From positions 53,306,680 through 53,370,679 of the forward strand of contig CM071935.1 in the NCBI GenBank assembly GCA_016081115.2: 64,000 nucleotides of DNA. The letters are read 5' to 3'. Below the pieces are notes generated by a model. The model saw only the letters and a program-made list of their open reading frames with translations, searched no databases and was not told the origin of the DNA. The stretch comes from Rehmannia glutinosa. Lineage: Eukaryota; Streptophyta; Magnoliopsida; Lamiales; Orobanchaceae. This document shows, piece by piece, positions 24,061-39,400 of this stretch; the first letter of the stretch is position 1; every line of letters starts with the position of its first letter. Position numbers and translations under genes: made by a program.

Positions 24061-24364
24061 TATTTGATTTTTTTAAAAATGTTTTAATTTTAACAAAACC
24101 AAATAATTTAATAAATATTAAAAACCAACACTTTTTAAATATACCACAATATTATATATGTAATCCTATAGATTATATTGTTCTATACTATGTTTTTGGT
24201 TTGGTTAGTTTATTAGATAGTTCTCCATATATTTATATATTATACAATTGAATTTGTTCGATTTTGTAGATTTGATTAATATTTGTGAAGACTTAGTCCT
24301 TAGATATTCTTTTTTGTCAAGGAATAATATTATTTCACAATCTAAATGAGCTTGGACATAGACT

Positions 24365-24548
24365 CGTGAGCCTATAAACAAATATGCTCGTGAACTCGAC
24401 TAAACAAGTCGATCCCGAACACAGGCTCGCGAGCCTCAAAATGAACATGTTCGCGAGTTCAACTAATGAGCCGAGCTCGAATCTAGGCTTGCGAGCCTGT
24501 AAATGAACATATTCGCGAGCTTTCAAACCATATATGTGCAAGCTCGAG
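24365..24548. repeat. Three ~62-bp imperfect tandem repeats (GCTCGCGAGCCT family)
   Basis: Units starting near 24,365, 24,427 and 24,488 share CTCGCGAGCCTNNAAATGAACAT..TTCGCGAG. The core TCGCGA is palindromic. This resembles non-coding repeats scattered in many plant genomes, but I cannot name the family. Confidence 0.6.
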
Positions 24549-25587
24549 TTCGGCTCAATTAAAAGTTCAAGCTTGGATTTTAGACTGGAGTTCACTCGTT
24601 AAGCCTGACGAACCATCTCAAAAGGATTTTTTTTTAACCGAGACCCGAATAGCTCATGAGTGGTTTAGTTCATTTGCAACCCTAATCACCACGTATTCCA
24701 TCCAATCAACCGAAACGTGAACCCATTAAGACCTTCGTCCTGAAACTTCATAGTCGTTTAAAATTCAAACGTCAACTCCTCAAGCACCCCCAGACTAATT
24801 TTAATGAACCATATTCATCCCAAAAAAATTATCAAACCCCATAACCTCATCTTTAATTCCCATTGACTCTAATGTATCACACACAATTTTCAGCAACTAT
24901 AAATCTGATTAGAGGACTTTAAAGGTTATTTTACAGCCTCCAAAGTGCCCTCCATAATGGATCTTGTGACAAAAGGCCAATACATGGTTTTGCCCTTCCT
25001 CGGGGACACAACTTCACATCACTTCATCCTTGCAGATTCTTCTTTTCCTGAAATGAAAGGTTAACTAACAACTCCGAGAATTCATAATGTCGACATGCCA
25101 TGGAACTGAAACAACTGCAAATAATTGCTCAGGAGGAACAGAATCAATAATATGTTCATGCTTATGAAATGCAAGTGTATCATTACTAATAGCAAGACAG
25201 ATAAATGTATTAAGACTATGATTACACAAAAACACACTTCTAACAACATTTTAGTTAAAGTTCTTTAACTGTATGATATCATGTATACCCTAATTGCATG
25301 ACAATCGCAAAGGGCATGTTTGTTTAGTGATTGAGGATGATGGGGGAAGTTTATAGGAGGAGAGTTTGATGTGATGTATTGACAAATATATATTAGTATA
25401 AAAATGCATTGGAAAGCATAATGTATATTCGAATAGTAATTGAGGGGAGAAGTTGGGAAAGAAATGTGATTTGTGGGAATTAAACAAACATAGCCAATTT
25501 GTTTTTTTGTACCTTAGAGGAGTATAATCTCCACAAACCTGAGGTGACGAATAATACGTCATCTGTCTGACTGAATGGATCAATCTT
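24549..25587. other. Spacer between transposon block and VPS13 3' end
   Basis: No gene is supported. The part nearest 25,988 probably includes the VPS13 3' untranslated region and terminator, but I cannot fix a polyadenylation site from sequence alone. Confidence 0.4.
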
Positions 25588-25987
25588 TTATACATTCCAC
25601 GTCCTTTTTGAACAAAGCATCAATGATTCAGGCGATTTCTGCCAGACCCACGACAAAATGGATTTTTCAATACACATCAAAGGCCATCAGACCTGCTAAA
25701 GACTTCAACTTGTTAACCAATACATATTCTTATGTCCAGCTAGCTGCTGTGCTGTAACAAGCTTGATCAATCATTTTTAATTGGACAAAAAACATTATAT
25801 TATCTTCATGTTCCAGGGCTATCCATTCACAAAATCAAGTTTATATACTGACAAGGTTACTCGGAATGCATGTCCTCAATTATCTACATCTTGACACTAT
25901 CTACAGAGAACCAACTTGAATCCTGAGAACCTTCAAGAAGGAAAATGCTAATGAAAGGCTTCAGAACCTTCCGAGGAGGAAAAATCA

Positions 25988-27463
25988 TTAAGCATCAGAT
26001 GTTTGTCTTGAAAGCTGGGGGTTATCAATAACCCGTTTAGGCTTCCAGTCAGATTCTTCCCGAGGTTGTCTCAAGGCAACAAAATGAAGAGCATCAGTAC
26101 GTGATTGGTAAACATGGCATGCCCACGGATAAGAATCAGGTGCCGACCAAATCTTTTGCTCTTCGAATGTCGTCTCCTCACAAAGAGATTCAGCAACGCA
26201 GTACACAAAGTCGAGTTCTGGCTCTGCAAAATTTGAGACAGCAACACATCCAAGAGAGACATACCCCTCAGGTGCACGTGGATGCCAAATTGATACATGA
26301 TTTTTGTAGTCGTCTAAACAATTTCTCCACACCTGCACCGTAATAATATTATGAATGTAATCACCTGTTGAAACCTTAAAACATTTTAATTGGAATTTCA
26401 GCTGGTAATATTTCGAGAATGCTCGTTATGGATTTGAATCAACTTCAAAATTTGAAGGATTTTTTACCAGGTCGTAACCCACTGGAAAGACAAACAATTT
26501 ATCTGAGTTACGATAGATAGCAGCAACAGTAGGAGGATGGCTGCCAGAACGAGCTATATCCCCAATTGAGACATACCTGAAAAGTAATGGTGCTGTGTTA
26601 AGAAGGGTGATGGTAATACTGATGGCACTACCTAAAGGTAGAAGAAAAGCTTTTTCTCAACAATCCTAAGAATATGATACAGATCATACCCAAAAATACT
26701 TGGGTAGAAGAAAATCTACATTGCAGAATCAATGTACACAATTAATCCAACTTAAGAATCCAATATATCTACATTCTACAAGTAAGAGAAAAATTAAGTG
26801 TGTTAGAATAAAGCTACATGCACGAAATTGCAATTCAAGAACAGCATTATAACGAACTACTACTGGTCACGAACAAGAAAATAACAATTTTGGAAGACAT
26901 GTCTGCTTATAAAATTTTCCTTTCTACGTGGGAATACTATATCCAGCTAATCTCACAGAGCAATAGACAATGCTAATTTTGGGACTAACAAGTAATTTAT
27001 TAAAACATAGAAAAGGGAACACATGTTAGTACTGCTTATTTAAAGAAATATTGATTTGGTATAGAGGGTGTGAGCTGCAGGACATTCACTTCTTACCCAT
27101 CAGGACAAACTGGTCGCCAGATACTACAAATTTCATCGCTGTCCAAACTCTAGAAGCAACAAAAAAAGGTTAGAGAATAGAATTGATATGTCACAACATC
27201 TACAAACTAGTAGGATTGTTATATCCATCAACCTTGATATCACTGACCTGCTTTCGGCACAATGCGCACCGACCTTTTGATTCTCGCTCGCTGCTCCATA
27301 TCCTGGAAAAGTTGATACTGTGTTCCACAAACCTCTGTTCATTGGAAACAAAACCTGAAGAAGAAATATCCGTTGATGTGATAATGGCTCTGTGCTGTTT
27401 ATGAGATTCTCGTACATCGATTTCACTCCAAGTAAATGGAACATGTCTTTGGCTTGAGGGAAC
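25988..27463 (-). CDS. VPS13: VPS13 last four exons: C-terminal beta-repeat block
   Basis: Exons: 27,463-27,248; 27,149-27,097; 26,576-26,468; 26,332-25,988 (stop TAA). After KGRCALCRKQ the module recurs as SIWRPVCPDGYVSIGDIARSG and SIWHPRAPEGYVSLGCVAV, so VPS13 here carries W.P..P.G..S.G repeats in two places far apart. The 53-base exon is confirmed by phase and by completing the repeat. Confidence 0.9.
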
Positions 27464-30400
27464 CTGCGTCAATCAGAAAAGTTTACATAATATATATGCT
27501 TCATCAAATCAAATATTAATTTGATGGTTAATTATAGGATAAAGACCTGTTTCAAACTGTTCTGGTGTGTCTTCCACATCTTATACACCGACGAGCAGAC
27601 TTTAACTGCTTGTGGCTCTCTTTCCTCTGGCAATCGTTCACTGTTACACTTAATAACTCGAACAAAGCTCTCACCTCTCCTAAAGCTTTTCAGATGGATG
27701 ATTAAGTGAGTAGGGCTAGGGTAGCCAGCTTTAGCCAATTCCAGTGTCATAACTTCTTCCCATGGCACATCCCACATTATCTTGCAGGGACGTTTATCCA
27801 TCCTATCAGGGGCCACACACTTCCATACGAAAAAGAAACTATTATTGTTAGCAAAAGACAAGATAAATTAAAGAAAGAACAGAAAAATGTATCTAGCGAC
27901 TACCTGCAGCAGCATCACTCGCCTATTAGTCACTAAAACAATCCGTTGATAGGGTACCACAAAATGCTCTTCATAGCAATCCGACCAGGCAAATTTTGAT
28001 GGCTCTTTGAATATTTCAGTACATCCAAAATTTCGACTTGCTTCTGCAAGGTAAAGTATCATCTGAAACAGAAAACAGCAGGTCAGATTGTTCCAAATCC
28101 ATAATCAATAACATATTGATCATGAGGCAGCTTGCAGGGTAGTAAGTTAAACTTTTCCAAATTAATAGTAATCTTTTCAATTACGATATTCTAGTATATG
28201 GGTCTGACACATCCATCAGAACTTTTAAAGAGTATCAGGATTAGTATGATTTTCTTTGTTGTGGAGATGCATTACTAAATCCTCTATCAGCCTTGCTACA
28301 GAGTGCAAAAGGCCAGTTAAACTACAGAGGACAGAGAAATTGCAATATCGTGGTTTGGAGTGTATCTGAACCATTAAATGTCTTATGAGCATCATCGTGC
28401 ATTGGAATATTACAAATTTAACAAAAGTCCATGATACCTGACCAAGTGCTTCGCTCTCAGAGTACTCTCTTAGTACATGGTCAGCATGAAATGCCCGTGG
28501 ATTTCGTATTCTCTGGAAATTTTTCTTGTTATTGAGAATCTCTAAGCACCTGGAGCAACTTGCACCAATTCCATCAACAGTCAAAGAGAAAAAATCTAAT
28601 GCTCCACTCATTGGCTGTACAAAAAATCCCAGGAAAGCTTGTCCCAGCCCATGGGCAAGGCCAAGAAGACCATTTTGTCTAGCATTCTCCACAGGTTTCC
28701 TCACAACACCTGACACTCCAAAAGCGAAACCTTGTGCAAGAGCTTCGGTTCCTTGTACAATTCCATCACCAACACCAGTAATCCTTCTTGACCACACCTG
28801 TGTCCATTGCTCAACGTCAGTGAAAATTCGACATCCAATGGTTGAGAAAAATACCGAAACAACGTAACCTGCTTTGAGCGAAGCTGCAGAAATTGTCCAT
28901 CAGTTGAAAGCTCAGCAAAACCTTTGCTAAGAGAAGCCAAAGTGGAGCTTGTCATGCCAAGTACATCTACAGAAAATATTAAATGTAATGGATTATGGAT
29001 CAGATCTCTCCATATGCGGGTTCCAATGGCTGAAATCACAGAACTCTTTCGCAAAAATCTGTCTCTATGTGTTACTTTACGAAGATGAACCTGACATAGA
29101 GACATTACCACCATTAACATCTTGCATATTCTGATAAAAAATGCATTTCTTAATCATGTGTCATGACATGTTCATTCTTGCTGCTTCTGACAAAGCAACT
29201 TTTGAAAAACAGATGCTGTATTCACAATTACATTATCATGAACTACAAAATTAAGAAACCATAACTTTCAATATAACCAATAAAGATATAGAGAGAATAT
29301 CTCAATACCTATAGGATTTCAGAGTTTTCCATAGGTAGTTAAAATGATTAAGGACTGGATACTGAATTGGGGTATCAATATCCCATTGTTAACATCCAGA
29401 AACATGTTTCCCGATGACAGGTTAAAAATCCAGAATAGTAAAAAATGAAAGATTTATACCGGACAAAAATGTTCCTATCTCGTTGCAGCTGCACAGTGAG
29501 CATCAAGTATTTCTATAATGTCAATCAATAATTTAAAATGTAATTATTATTGCATTTTACATTATCAAGAAGTTTATAACTATCCATAGTTTTTCATTAT
29601 TAAAACGAAATTATATGCACATTACTTTAGTATAAAATATGTATAAAACAGTTGTCAAAATCACGTTGTTTCAGAATATGTTGAAAACTAGTTAAACGTA
29701 GATTATAGAAACTACCCTTAAGGTCTGACCTATTTACCAAAAACAACTCCTCTATGTTTTGAAACTAGAATTGTCTTTATTTTGCAAAGACCCCTTTTAG
29801 TAGTTGCAACTATAAAGGTATTTGTAATTTAAAAACTTCAAAGAATTTTTGTTTAAATAGCCTAAACCTCAAGGGTACATTTTGTAATTTACCATATTTT
29901 GTATATTTTAACTTAAAATTTAACTACGAGTACATTTCATATGAACATAATATTCTAATGATAATATTATAAAATATTAATCGTCATATTAGCAGCTCTT
30001 TTTACTAGAAAAAAATCTTCATAGGAATAACAAGCCCTTTTGTTAAGTTATTCACTATATGACAGCATAAATGTTGTACATAGTGTTAGTCTTTTAACTT
30101 CAGTTATTAAATAACCAGAATTTATGTTTTCAGATTATTCAAGCAAATGCAGTATAGTAATCCAATTTCATTGATTTATAGATGATACATCATATACAAG
30201 ACATGATTCCAATACTATTAACATAACTCAGCAAGCAAACACATCTATTAATGTTCCAATTTTTCTTTACTTTATAACTTGGAACAGATCATGGAGCTAG
30301 TTTTGGGCAATCATATTCTTTTGCTATTTGATGATGTCAAGATCTTTTGAGTTTTTTCAATGGGAAGTCCGAAAGAAAATAAAAAACTTAAAAGCTGAAA

Positions 30401-33400
30401 AGCCAAAAGTAAAGGAATATTTCATGAGGAGAAACCAGTAATTACAATAACTGCAAACTATACAAGCTAGTCCATCCATAACGCAAACAGCAAACTCAGA
30501 CCTGAATTTTAAACGCGTTCCCAACAGCTGAAAGAATAGGACCCCATACACCCAAAAGTCCATGCGGTCTTTGAGCTGGTGCGGTCTCCAAAGAAACCTT
30601 CACTCTTACTTCAGAAATGTCAATCAAGCTGAAACATCAGGGACAAGTATTTGCTCAAACATCTCTTAAAAGTTTAGTGATTTGTGTGTAGAAAATGTCT
30701 GCAGAAAATATAGTTATACACTGTTCAATGTTATTCCAGCTAATACAAGCATTAAGCTTGCATGAGGATCATCTAATATCCATCATCCATAATATATTAA
30801 CCCTTTCCTCATTATCAGAAGATGCACAACGCCAAACATAATAATTTTGAATCACAGCCACAAAAAGTACTAGAGAAATATTGGCACAAACTAATCCTGC
30901 AAAATGAAATCGAGAACAATATGGAGCCAAACTGCTCTATTAAGATTTACATCTGACAATAAATTTTTTGAAGCATTTCATGAAAGCAGATTAATACCCA
31001 AAACCTCATATACTCAAAGGTTAATTTGACTTTGATTCAGACACAAACTAGAAAATAAAATCAGGAAACGAGTGTCTATGATGCTAGCACAAGTCATTTT
31101 GTAGTTTGCGACATGAGGTAGGATGTCTCGGGAAAATGATTCATTCTCCACCAAGTAATTATCAGCACATGAAAATTTGGTAATTTCTACTAACAGCATA
31201 CAGAAAACAACTGAAGATGCCAGCAAACAGGATGATGCAGAAGATGAAAGTGTCAAAGAGCTATAGAAGTTTATTTTAAATCAAAGATACTTACTCTACA
31301 CGTATTTCAGGATCAACTTGAGTGACTTTGGAATTTTGAGGAATACGATCTAATTGGAGATTATTGAAGAAATCTACCAAAGCCCAGATGATTGGTTCAT
31401 GGATATTAAGCCTCCAACTCTTATCAGTTACCTGTCAAATACTAAAAGAATTAGCAATGCAATGTGAAATTATACTTCTTAAGTAACTTCAGCTCAATCC
31501 TGAAATTGAGTTATCTTCGAGGACATTACCCGTATATAAACATATGGGTAGATCTGGAGACCATCAAGGTTTTCATTGCGTACGGTTATAGTCATCTTAA
31601 ACACTGGATGATGCACATCAGGTGTCTGTTCAGGTGCCAAAAGTACGGGCATTACTGCCAGAGGGAGCTGGTTGTCTAGCTGCACGTAATCGAGTATAAG
31701 CTTGAACCTGGCAAAGGATAAGCAAACAATATGTAACCAATCAAGATGGTATGCACTTAAATTATCTGTCATATAAATAACTGGCTCAGAAAATTTGCTG
31801 CCCAAAACTGAAAAAAGGTGTTGAGAATGGAAGGCTCTATTCTACAATGGATAGTAGCTAAACCACGCCTCGACTATTCCGATTAGCATTAGAGTAACAG
31901 GTGACTGTTTTACTAAGGAATCAGGCATGCCTACATAAGCAGAAAGAATCAGGCATGCCGCCTACATAAGCAGCTAAAGGATGCTATAAACTGAAGATAA
32001 AAATATTGTGCTCAGCAAAATTGATATATAGAAGGATTGAAGGAATATTGCTGTATTTGGCAAGACCACACAATAGACATATCGGAAAATCAACGAATCA
32101 ATTTAGCAAAATGAAGCTGGTAAGAATCAGTGTATCATTGTGGTAATGTGATCTTTATGCACCTATTATGGAATTGCTAACGAGTTATCTTTTTCAATTT
32201 GAATGGGATGATTTCCTTACATATTGTAAGTTCTCACCTATAAATAGATGTGGCCAACATAATCCAAAACTAAGAAAAATGATCTGTTTTAATGGCATTT
32301 GTCCGTGGTTGTACGCCAAGTGGCAAAACCCAAGACACACACACACACATATTATATATTTTAAATTTTATGTTTCTTAATTGATTTCTCTATTCTGGTT
32401 TACTAGTTTTAACAAGAATCAAATGCGCCTAAATATGTAGGCACAAGAATGTTCTAAACAATGCCGAGGAGATAAAACATTAACATGCGTCTAAGAGTGA
32501 CAATTGCGATTGTTATCACAGATAAGTTGATAACAGTTATTTGCTAATATAAACTAGTAGGGCAGATTAAAATGTAAAATACACTATCAAGTAGCAAAAA
32601 TCATTATGGTAAGTCCTTCAGAGGATAACAGCATTTAGGAGACAAAATAACGTTAACAAAGTGCAAGAAGATACTGAAACCTGCTTGTAGTCCCACCATC
32701 ATAGCCAGTTGAATATGATAAGAACAATTTCTCCACGTACAAGTAGGCAAGTTCTCTTGGTCTATGGTCCACAACAGAAATACCAATAACACCCAACTCT
32801 AATATAAGTTCTAATGGAGATCCTTGCTCTGGCATCTTAGCCTGGATACGAGTGTTTCCCCAATTTCCCCCCAGCATTAGAGATCCTCTTCCTTCTTTTG
32901 ATTTTGAAAGTAATGTATCAAGATTCACAAACCTAACAACCTTAATATCACCTATGTTTGCGACATGGAGACATAAACCAGAGTTGTCATCAATAGAGGA
33001 GAACCCAGCTTTATCCAGATCAAATTTGTAGATCCCAGTATTACTACCACCAGAGACCTCAGTATCAATAACTGCTTGGCCATACGGATCCTCCCAAGAA
33101 AAGTTTGCTGTTGAAAGTGGCTGTAACTGAATCCAAGCATCATCACCAAATCCAGTTTGCCGAACTCTTATTGTATTGTTTCTTGTTCTGTTCTCAATCC
33201 TGCTCAGCAAGATTCATAGTTGATCAGAAAAGTGGAAAGCACTAAAAGTATCAAAGAAATAAGTAAACATCGATGTGTTTCGGCAGTGCCTGGATTGGTC
33301 CAGCCTTGGTTTTTAATATTGAATTGGTACGCAGAGGAAAAAAAATGTCTAATCATCTACACAACACACCTGTAAGGCAATTCTGACAATTTATATGTAT

Positions 33401-36400
33401 ATTAAACTGCTAAAAGTGAATAAAAGACAAAAACATGATGATATGTGGAGAACCAAAACAGCAATACCGTTAAAGGGAAGCGTACAACATATTTCAACAA
33501 GCCCTGCACTCTACAAAACAGCAAAGGAAAAAGGCATGGAATTACTAAAGCTGAAACATGATGCATGGAAACGGCCAAAGGAAGCGGAGAACTGGAGACA
33601 GCAGACAGGGCAGCTACATTGATTTGATCTAAGAAGATTTCTGATTCTGCCAACCGATTGATAATGTACTTTCTTGTGGGTATGGGTATAGATAATTAGC
33701 AGCAATGGGCTCATTCTGTCTTCACTCTCTGTTAATCCACGGTAAGGAAGAGGGGATGTTGCTTGCTGGACATGCGACAGGGACTGGGTTGGTAGCTGGT
33801 GGTAATGGAGGAGGGGTGGCAGCTATTGAGGTCCTGGGGGCCTTCTTTTTTTTTTTTTTTTTCTTCCCTACAATTTAGTTTTTATTCCTTCCATCGGGGC
33901 TTATTTTCATTTTCCATCTTTCATTCATTTCTTTTGACTTATTCATGTTCTTCAGTTTTTAGAGTATTCAGGGATAAGTATTTTTTGCCATATATGTGAC
34001 CGAGATGCTATCTGGCCCAATTATTAGGAGCCCAACAAAATCAATTAAAGAGGCTCACCTATTTAGCCTAAATTATGGTCCCAGATGTGCCATATGGTTC
34101 CTGAACCATATTGCACCAGAAGAAAACCCTCTCTCAGAGCCTAGATATACCCTTTTCATCATTTTTTAGAGCTAAGCCATCATTTGCCTATTTTCGATTT
34201 CTCTATTCTTTGTTCTCTATAACTGACTTGAGCGTACAGAACAATTCTGTCGCACCAAAGGACTTGTGGTGGTGCAAGCAATAGCCAACGCTGAAGGACA
34301 CTTCCAGCTTGAAGTTTGATACTCAAGGTATACCACATCAGTGACATTTTAAACCCAATTTTCAGGTACCAAAACAAGGCAATACAACAAACACAAAGTA
34401 TAGAACGATAATTTTGTCCTTGCTTGCATGTGAAATGCTTATTACCCCCACCCTGGACCCAGTTAAGCTAGCAGAGGAAGAAGATTTAGAAATTGGTACC
34501 TTATAGGACCATTAGTTGATCCAAGGCGAAATACAACTATGAAACGAGAACCCTCCTCATAACCTCGAATTTCTGTTCGTAAGAATCTCCGTGTAGCATC
34601 ATGTTTCTTTAAGGCCAGACTGACAGTGTCCTCCTTCACTATTTGAATAGGAAATGACCAATCTGTATCATGCAATCGTACCTATGCAATCCCCAATCAG
34701 TACAATTAGAGTAACAGACTTTAGAAGTAAAAGCAGATGTGCATAAACACAACAGAAAAATTAGTACAAGAGGAATACACAGAAACATTACAATTAAATG
34801 ACCCCAGTTATTTTTCTGATAATTCCAATGCTTTTACATATTAACAACCCCCATCCTTCAGGTCACTAAAGTACAAATATAAAGTATGGAAAAGGGGAAA
34901 TCAAGGTTTGATATTGCAATCTTGGTTTCCTTATTTTTTGATGTTTCCTTTTCGTTAGTTAGGTCTTATACTTTCCGTTAATTTGGAATTTATAAATGAA
35001 GAAAGAAAAGAGAAATGTAAGAAATCTTAGGTCTTTAAGGATTTTATTCTATTTCCTTGTTTGGAGAGGCTAATTCTATTTAATTAGTATGTGTTATAAA
35101 AATAAATAAAAATTTCTTCTTAAATTTTCTCTCTCTACCTTTATGGCATCACAGCAGCAACTCCTGCAAAGCCTAGGTCGCTCGTTATGCAGCGATTTCA
35201 CATCACAAAAATGTCTTAAATTTTGGCAGGTATTGCGCTTGTTTCAACTGCCAGTGTGCACCCTCCTCCTTTCTCCCCAACACCAAGCCTCACCCAGTTT
35301 AGATTAGCACCATCATGTGTCCTAATGGTGATAACTTTTTCTGCAGGTCCCTATCGATTTGATTGTATAATAGAGGGCAACGGAAAATTGGTTACTGACC
35401 TTAAACCAGGAGAATGTCAGTGCGGGATCCATAGCACACAACTTAAGATGTTGTGAATCATGGAAAATATATCAGTTGCAACTATGTGTTACTCTACCGT
35501 CTTTGAAGCCGAGTGAAACTTTAGCAAAGAGCAGATTGATCAACTCTTAAAATTTTATAGTCCAATCCGATAATGGTGCTCCTGATTTATTATTGGTCCA
35601 TACAGGGGGCAATTCTATTGCTCTATTTACACCCATTAATTCCTCTCCGTGCATAATCGGTTCGTGAGCTTCTAACCATATAACCAGTCTTCCAATTTGT
35701 ATCATTGTAACTAAAATTGTAAAACAGCAAAGAGATAAACTCGGTTTCCACATTTCCTTTGTTCAGGTCTTTGAAAAAATTCAAACTGCTGATGGTAGTT
35801 TTTCTCCTATTGTTGGCAAAGATCTCATCAGACTTCTAAGAGCATAGATCTTAAATTTGTACTCCATGTTCCTAAACTAGCTTGCAATCTCTCATCTGTC
35901 AGCAAACTTTCGACAATTTAATTACAGTCACTCTCTGTGATTCCTGTCAAACGATGTGGTTTTATCAAGAAATCTTGTAACCCTAGGAGATACGATGTAA
36001 TTCTGGATTTTAGGGATTTAGATGAGTTGTATATGCCATTTACGTATGTATCCTTGTTTTGTAGATTATTCTGATCAATGAAAAGGTTTTTCCCCAATCA
36101 CCATTCATAACATGGTATCAGAGCCTAGTTCTCTCCTGAGAAACTAATCCTTTTCAATATCTTTCTGGCTAAATTCTTTCTTGTTCATCCAATCTATTCG
36201 CTTATCACATCATCATTGCTTCGATATCTTTTGAATGGAAAAAATGAATTGAAATGGTCACAACTGGTCCATTCTTCAAGGGTAGAGGCAAACTGAGCCA
36301 TTTGATGGGCACAAATCCTTCAAAGGAGATCCTAAATTTGAGGCTTGGGATGAGCAAAACTCAATGGTGATATCATGATAATGGAATTCGATGCTCCTAG

Positions 36401-39400
36401 AGATAAGTAGCACATGTACGATCCTTGGTATCGCGAAGGAGACTTGGGATGCCGTTAGGCAGACGTACGGCAAAGTCCATATGCTGCTTAAATATACGAA
36501 ATCAAGATGGAAATTTAAGCAACAAGCAAGGGACTCGATCTGTCACATAGTAGTCAAACTTTTTGAAAGGTCTATGGCAGGAGATGGATTAATATTTAAT
36601 ATAAGAGTATAATACTGTCACAAATGGAGATTCGGAAGAGGATAGTTTTATGGGTCTTCCACCAGGTTTCAAATAGGACTTGGGAGTGAACAAGGTATGC
36701 AGACTACAAATTTCCTTGTAATGCCTTAAAACAGTCTTACAGAGATCGGTTTAAAAGGTAAATGATTGCAAGCACCTTAAAAATTATAGCTCCTGAATTC
36801 TGATTGTGATGTCGGCGACATGATACTGTCAATGGACGATATATGGAAATTGAGGCTCTGAAGAACAAACTAGTAGAAGAGTTTGAAGTTAAGATCTCAG
36901 ATTCCTAAAGTACTCCTGACGAATGAGTTTGCAAGATCTAAGAAAGGAAATTGAGAATCACCACAATTATGTCCTTGACTTGGTTTTTGAGACAGGAATA
37001 CTGGTTAGAAAGCAGTTGAGACTCCTATGATCCCAAAATGAAACCACAATAAGCCAAGGTGAAGAAGGTGGTGAATAGGGGCCAGTACTAGAGGGTTGTT
37101 GGTAGGATAATCTATTTGTCACATGCACAATCTACATAGCCTTCGGTGTCAGTATGGTGACAAAGTTATGCATTCCCCAGACTGAGGGCACTTTGAAGCT
37201 GTCTATAATTCTAAGGTACCTAAAGGGAACACATGATAATCGACTACCCTTGGGGATCATGATTGAAAGTCTCTACTTTCTAATCAATCGGGGTTACTGT
37301 AATGACAAAGTGGTGGTTGCAATTACTCACAATCCATTTGAGTTCATGGCCAGACAAAGCATGTAGGTTGAAACTTCACCAAGGAAACATTTTTAGTGGA
37401 AGAATATGTATGCCCATGTTCCAACCATCAACCAAGTAGTTAACGTTCTAACAAAGTGATTGCACAAGAAACAATTCGACAAGAGTTGGAAAACGAGGAT
37501 ATCTTCAAGCTAGCACGTGGAGTGTGTAAAAGAGGGAAGCCTGGATTTGGTTACCCAATCTGGATTTCCTTATTTTTTGCAGCTAGATTTCTTTTTGATA
37601 TTTATGTATTTTCAGCATATATTGTCTCTCTTTTGTGAGGAAATTTCTTAACTTTTAGAATACGAGATGTCATAGGTTTTTTAGGATGTTATTCGGTTTT
37701 CCTTGTTCAATACTATCCCCTGATAAGCTAATTCTCTTATAGGTAGTATGGTGATAAAGTAAAAATCTCAACCTTCAAAAGTTTATCTGTATTCAGGTAG
37801 TAATGAGAACTCCTAAGTTGTGTAATCCACGTCTGGCAAATACTTATTCATGGATATCCAGACAATTAAATGTGGCTATCTTCCAACATCATGAATTTCT
37901 GCTGATCGTTGTCTGGCATCTAAGAAACCAGCACAACAGATCTGGACCAAACAGCCCAACACGAAAACCTACTAAAGTAGACAATACCAAATAATACTTC
38001 AACCATAATTCTTACACTAGCACCAATTTATATCATGTCCAAAGGCAAGCACATTAATATTCATGCATGTTATGAACTTATGAACTCACGCTTCCAGAAT
38101 CTTATCAGAGCTTGATCAGCCATCACCTCTATGAATTTGATCTTATAACATTCATTTTCCTCTCCATATGAGCTTAACATGCTGTCAAGACAAAAACTGG
38201 CACTCACCTGAATCTCATTAGGTCCATCAGTTTTTCGATGTACAAAGGAGACTCTTGTATCAGACACCCGCAAATGCTTAGGTTCGTCTTCACTGCTGAA
38301 CTTCAATAACAGATTTTGACCAACTCTGTTTGTAAAAGTCATAAATGGTCGAACAGAGATTACCTGAGAAAGGCAAGCATGAGTTACATACGATAATACA
38401 CAAATGAATTTTGTTCAGGGATATAATTACCTTAGTTGGGACGGACTGGTAAGGGCAAGGTTTTGACGATACAAAGAGTTGCATACAATTGCCGTCAGCA
38501 TTATAAGCAAAAAGGTCCAGGGAGCCATCCTAAAAATCAAGAAATCAAGATGAGCACACACCCCAACATACAGCAAGATCCAAAAGTTATCAGTTACCAT
38601 GTCCCCAAGTGGAGAAAGATCTTTAACAGGGCCAAACTGTTCTCCTCCAGATTGATCTATAGATGCAGCGAGAGCCAGAGATTTGAAATTCAATGCAGAT
38701 GCAATCGTGTAACCTTCACGTGTCTCCTCCTCAGTAATTTCCTCAAGGATGACTTCCTTGATCCTTTTGGTTTGAAAAGACAGCGGATTCTTCTTCGATC
38801 TTCTAGCACCGACATCAACAAGCCTAAAAGCAAGTGGTGGGCATCTTGCAACACCGAACCAATATGGCGAATACACTTTAATAAATCTTGGCTGCACAGA
38901 ACTTTCAAGGGTATGGTTTTGCTCGAGAATGATTTGAACAATCCTGCGCACAAAAAAAGTTCAGTGTTAGAAATGCAAACAAAAAATGCTTTCTTATTCC
39001 AGTGAATATACTCTATAATTACAACTTCAAACCTTCCAGAAACCGAACTTCTTAAGCTTATTGTGTTTGACGGTGAATTACTAGGATGGGACAGAGGAAT
39101 GGCCTCCTACAACAGAATATTTGAAAGATAAGGACCAACAAAATAATCATATGGAGGGATTATTAAGATTATTCCAGAAAGAAATATAGGAAATTCTCTG
39201 ACTGACATGTAGTGGCAGCCATCCTCCTTGGGGAAGCAAAGTAAAGTACAAAGGATTTCTTATGTCAGCATTATACACCTTGACACTTTCTCCAGGACTA
39301 GATACCCCTCTATAGCAGGAAAGAAAATCACCACTGCCTTGCATCTCAAGAAGAGAAATTTCAGCCATAAAAGGAAGGTAGTTGACAATTGATACGGGAG

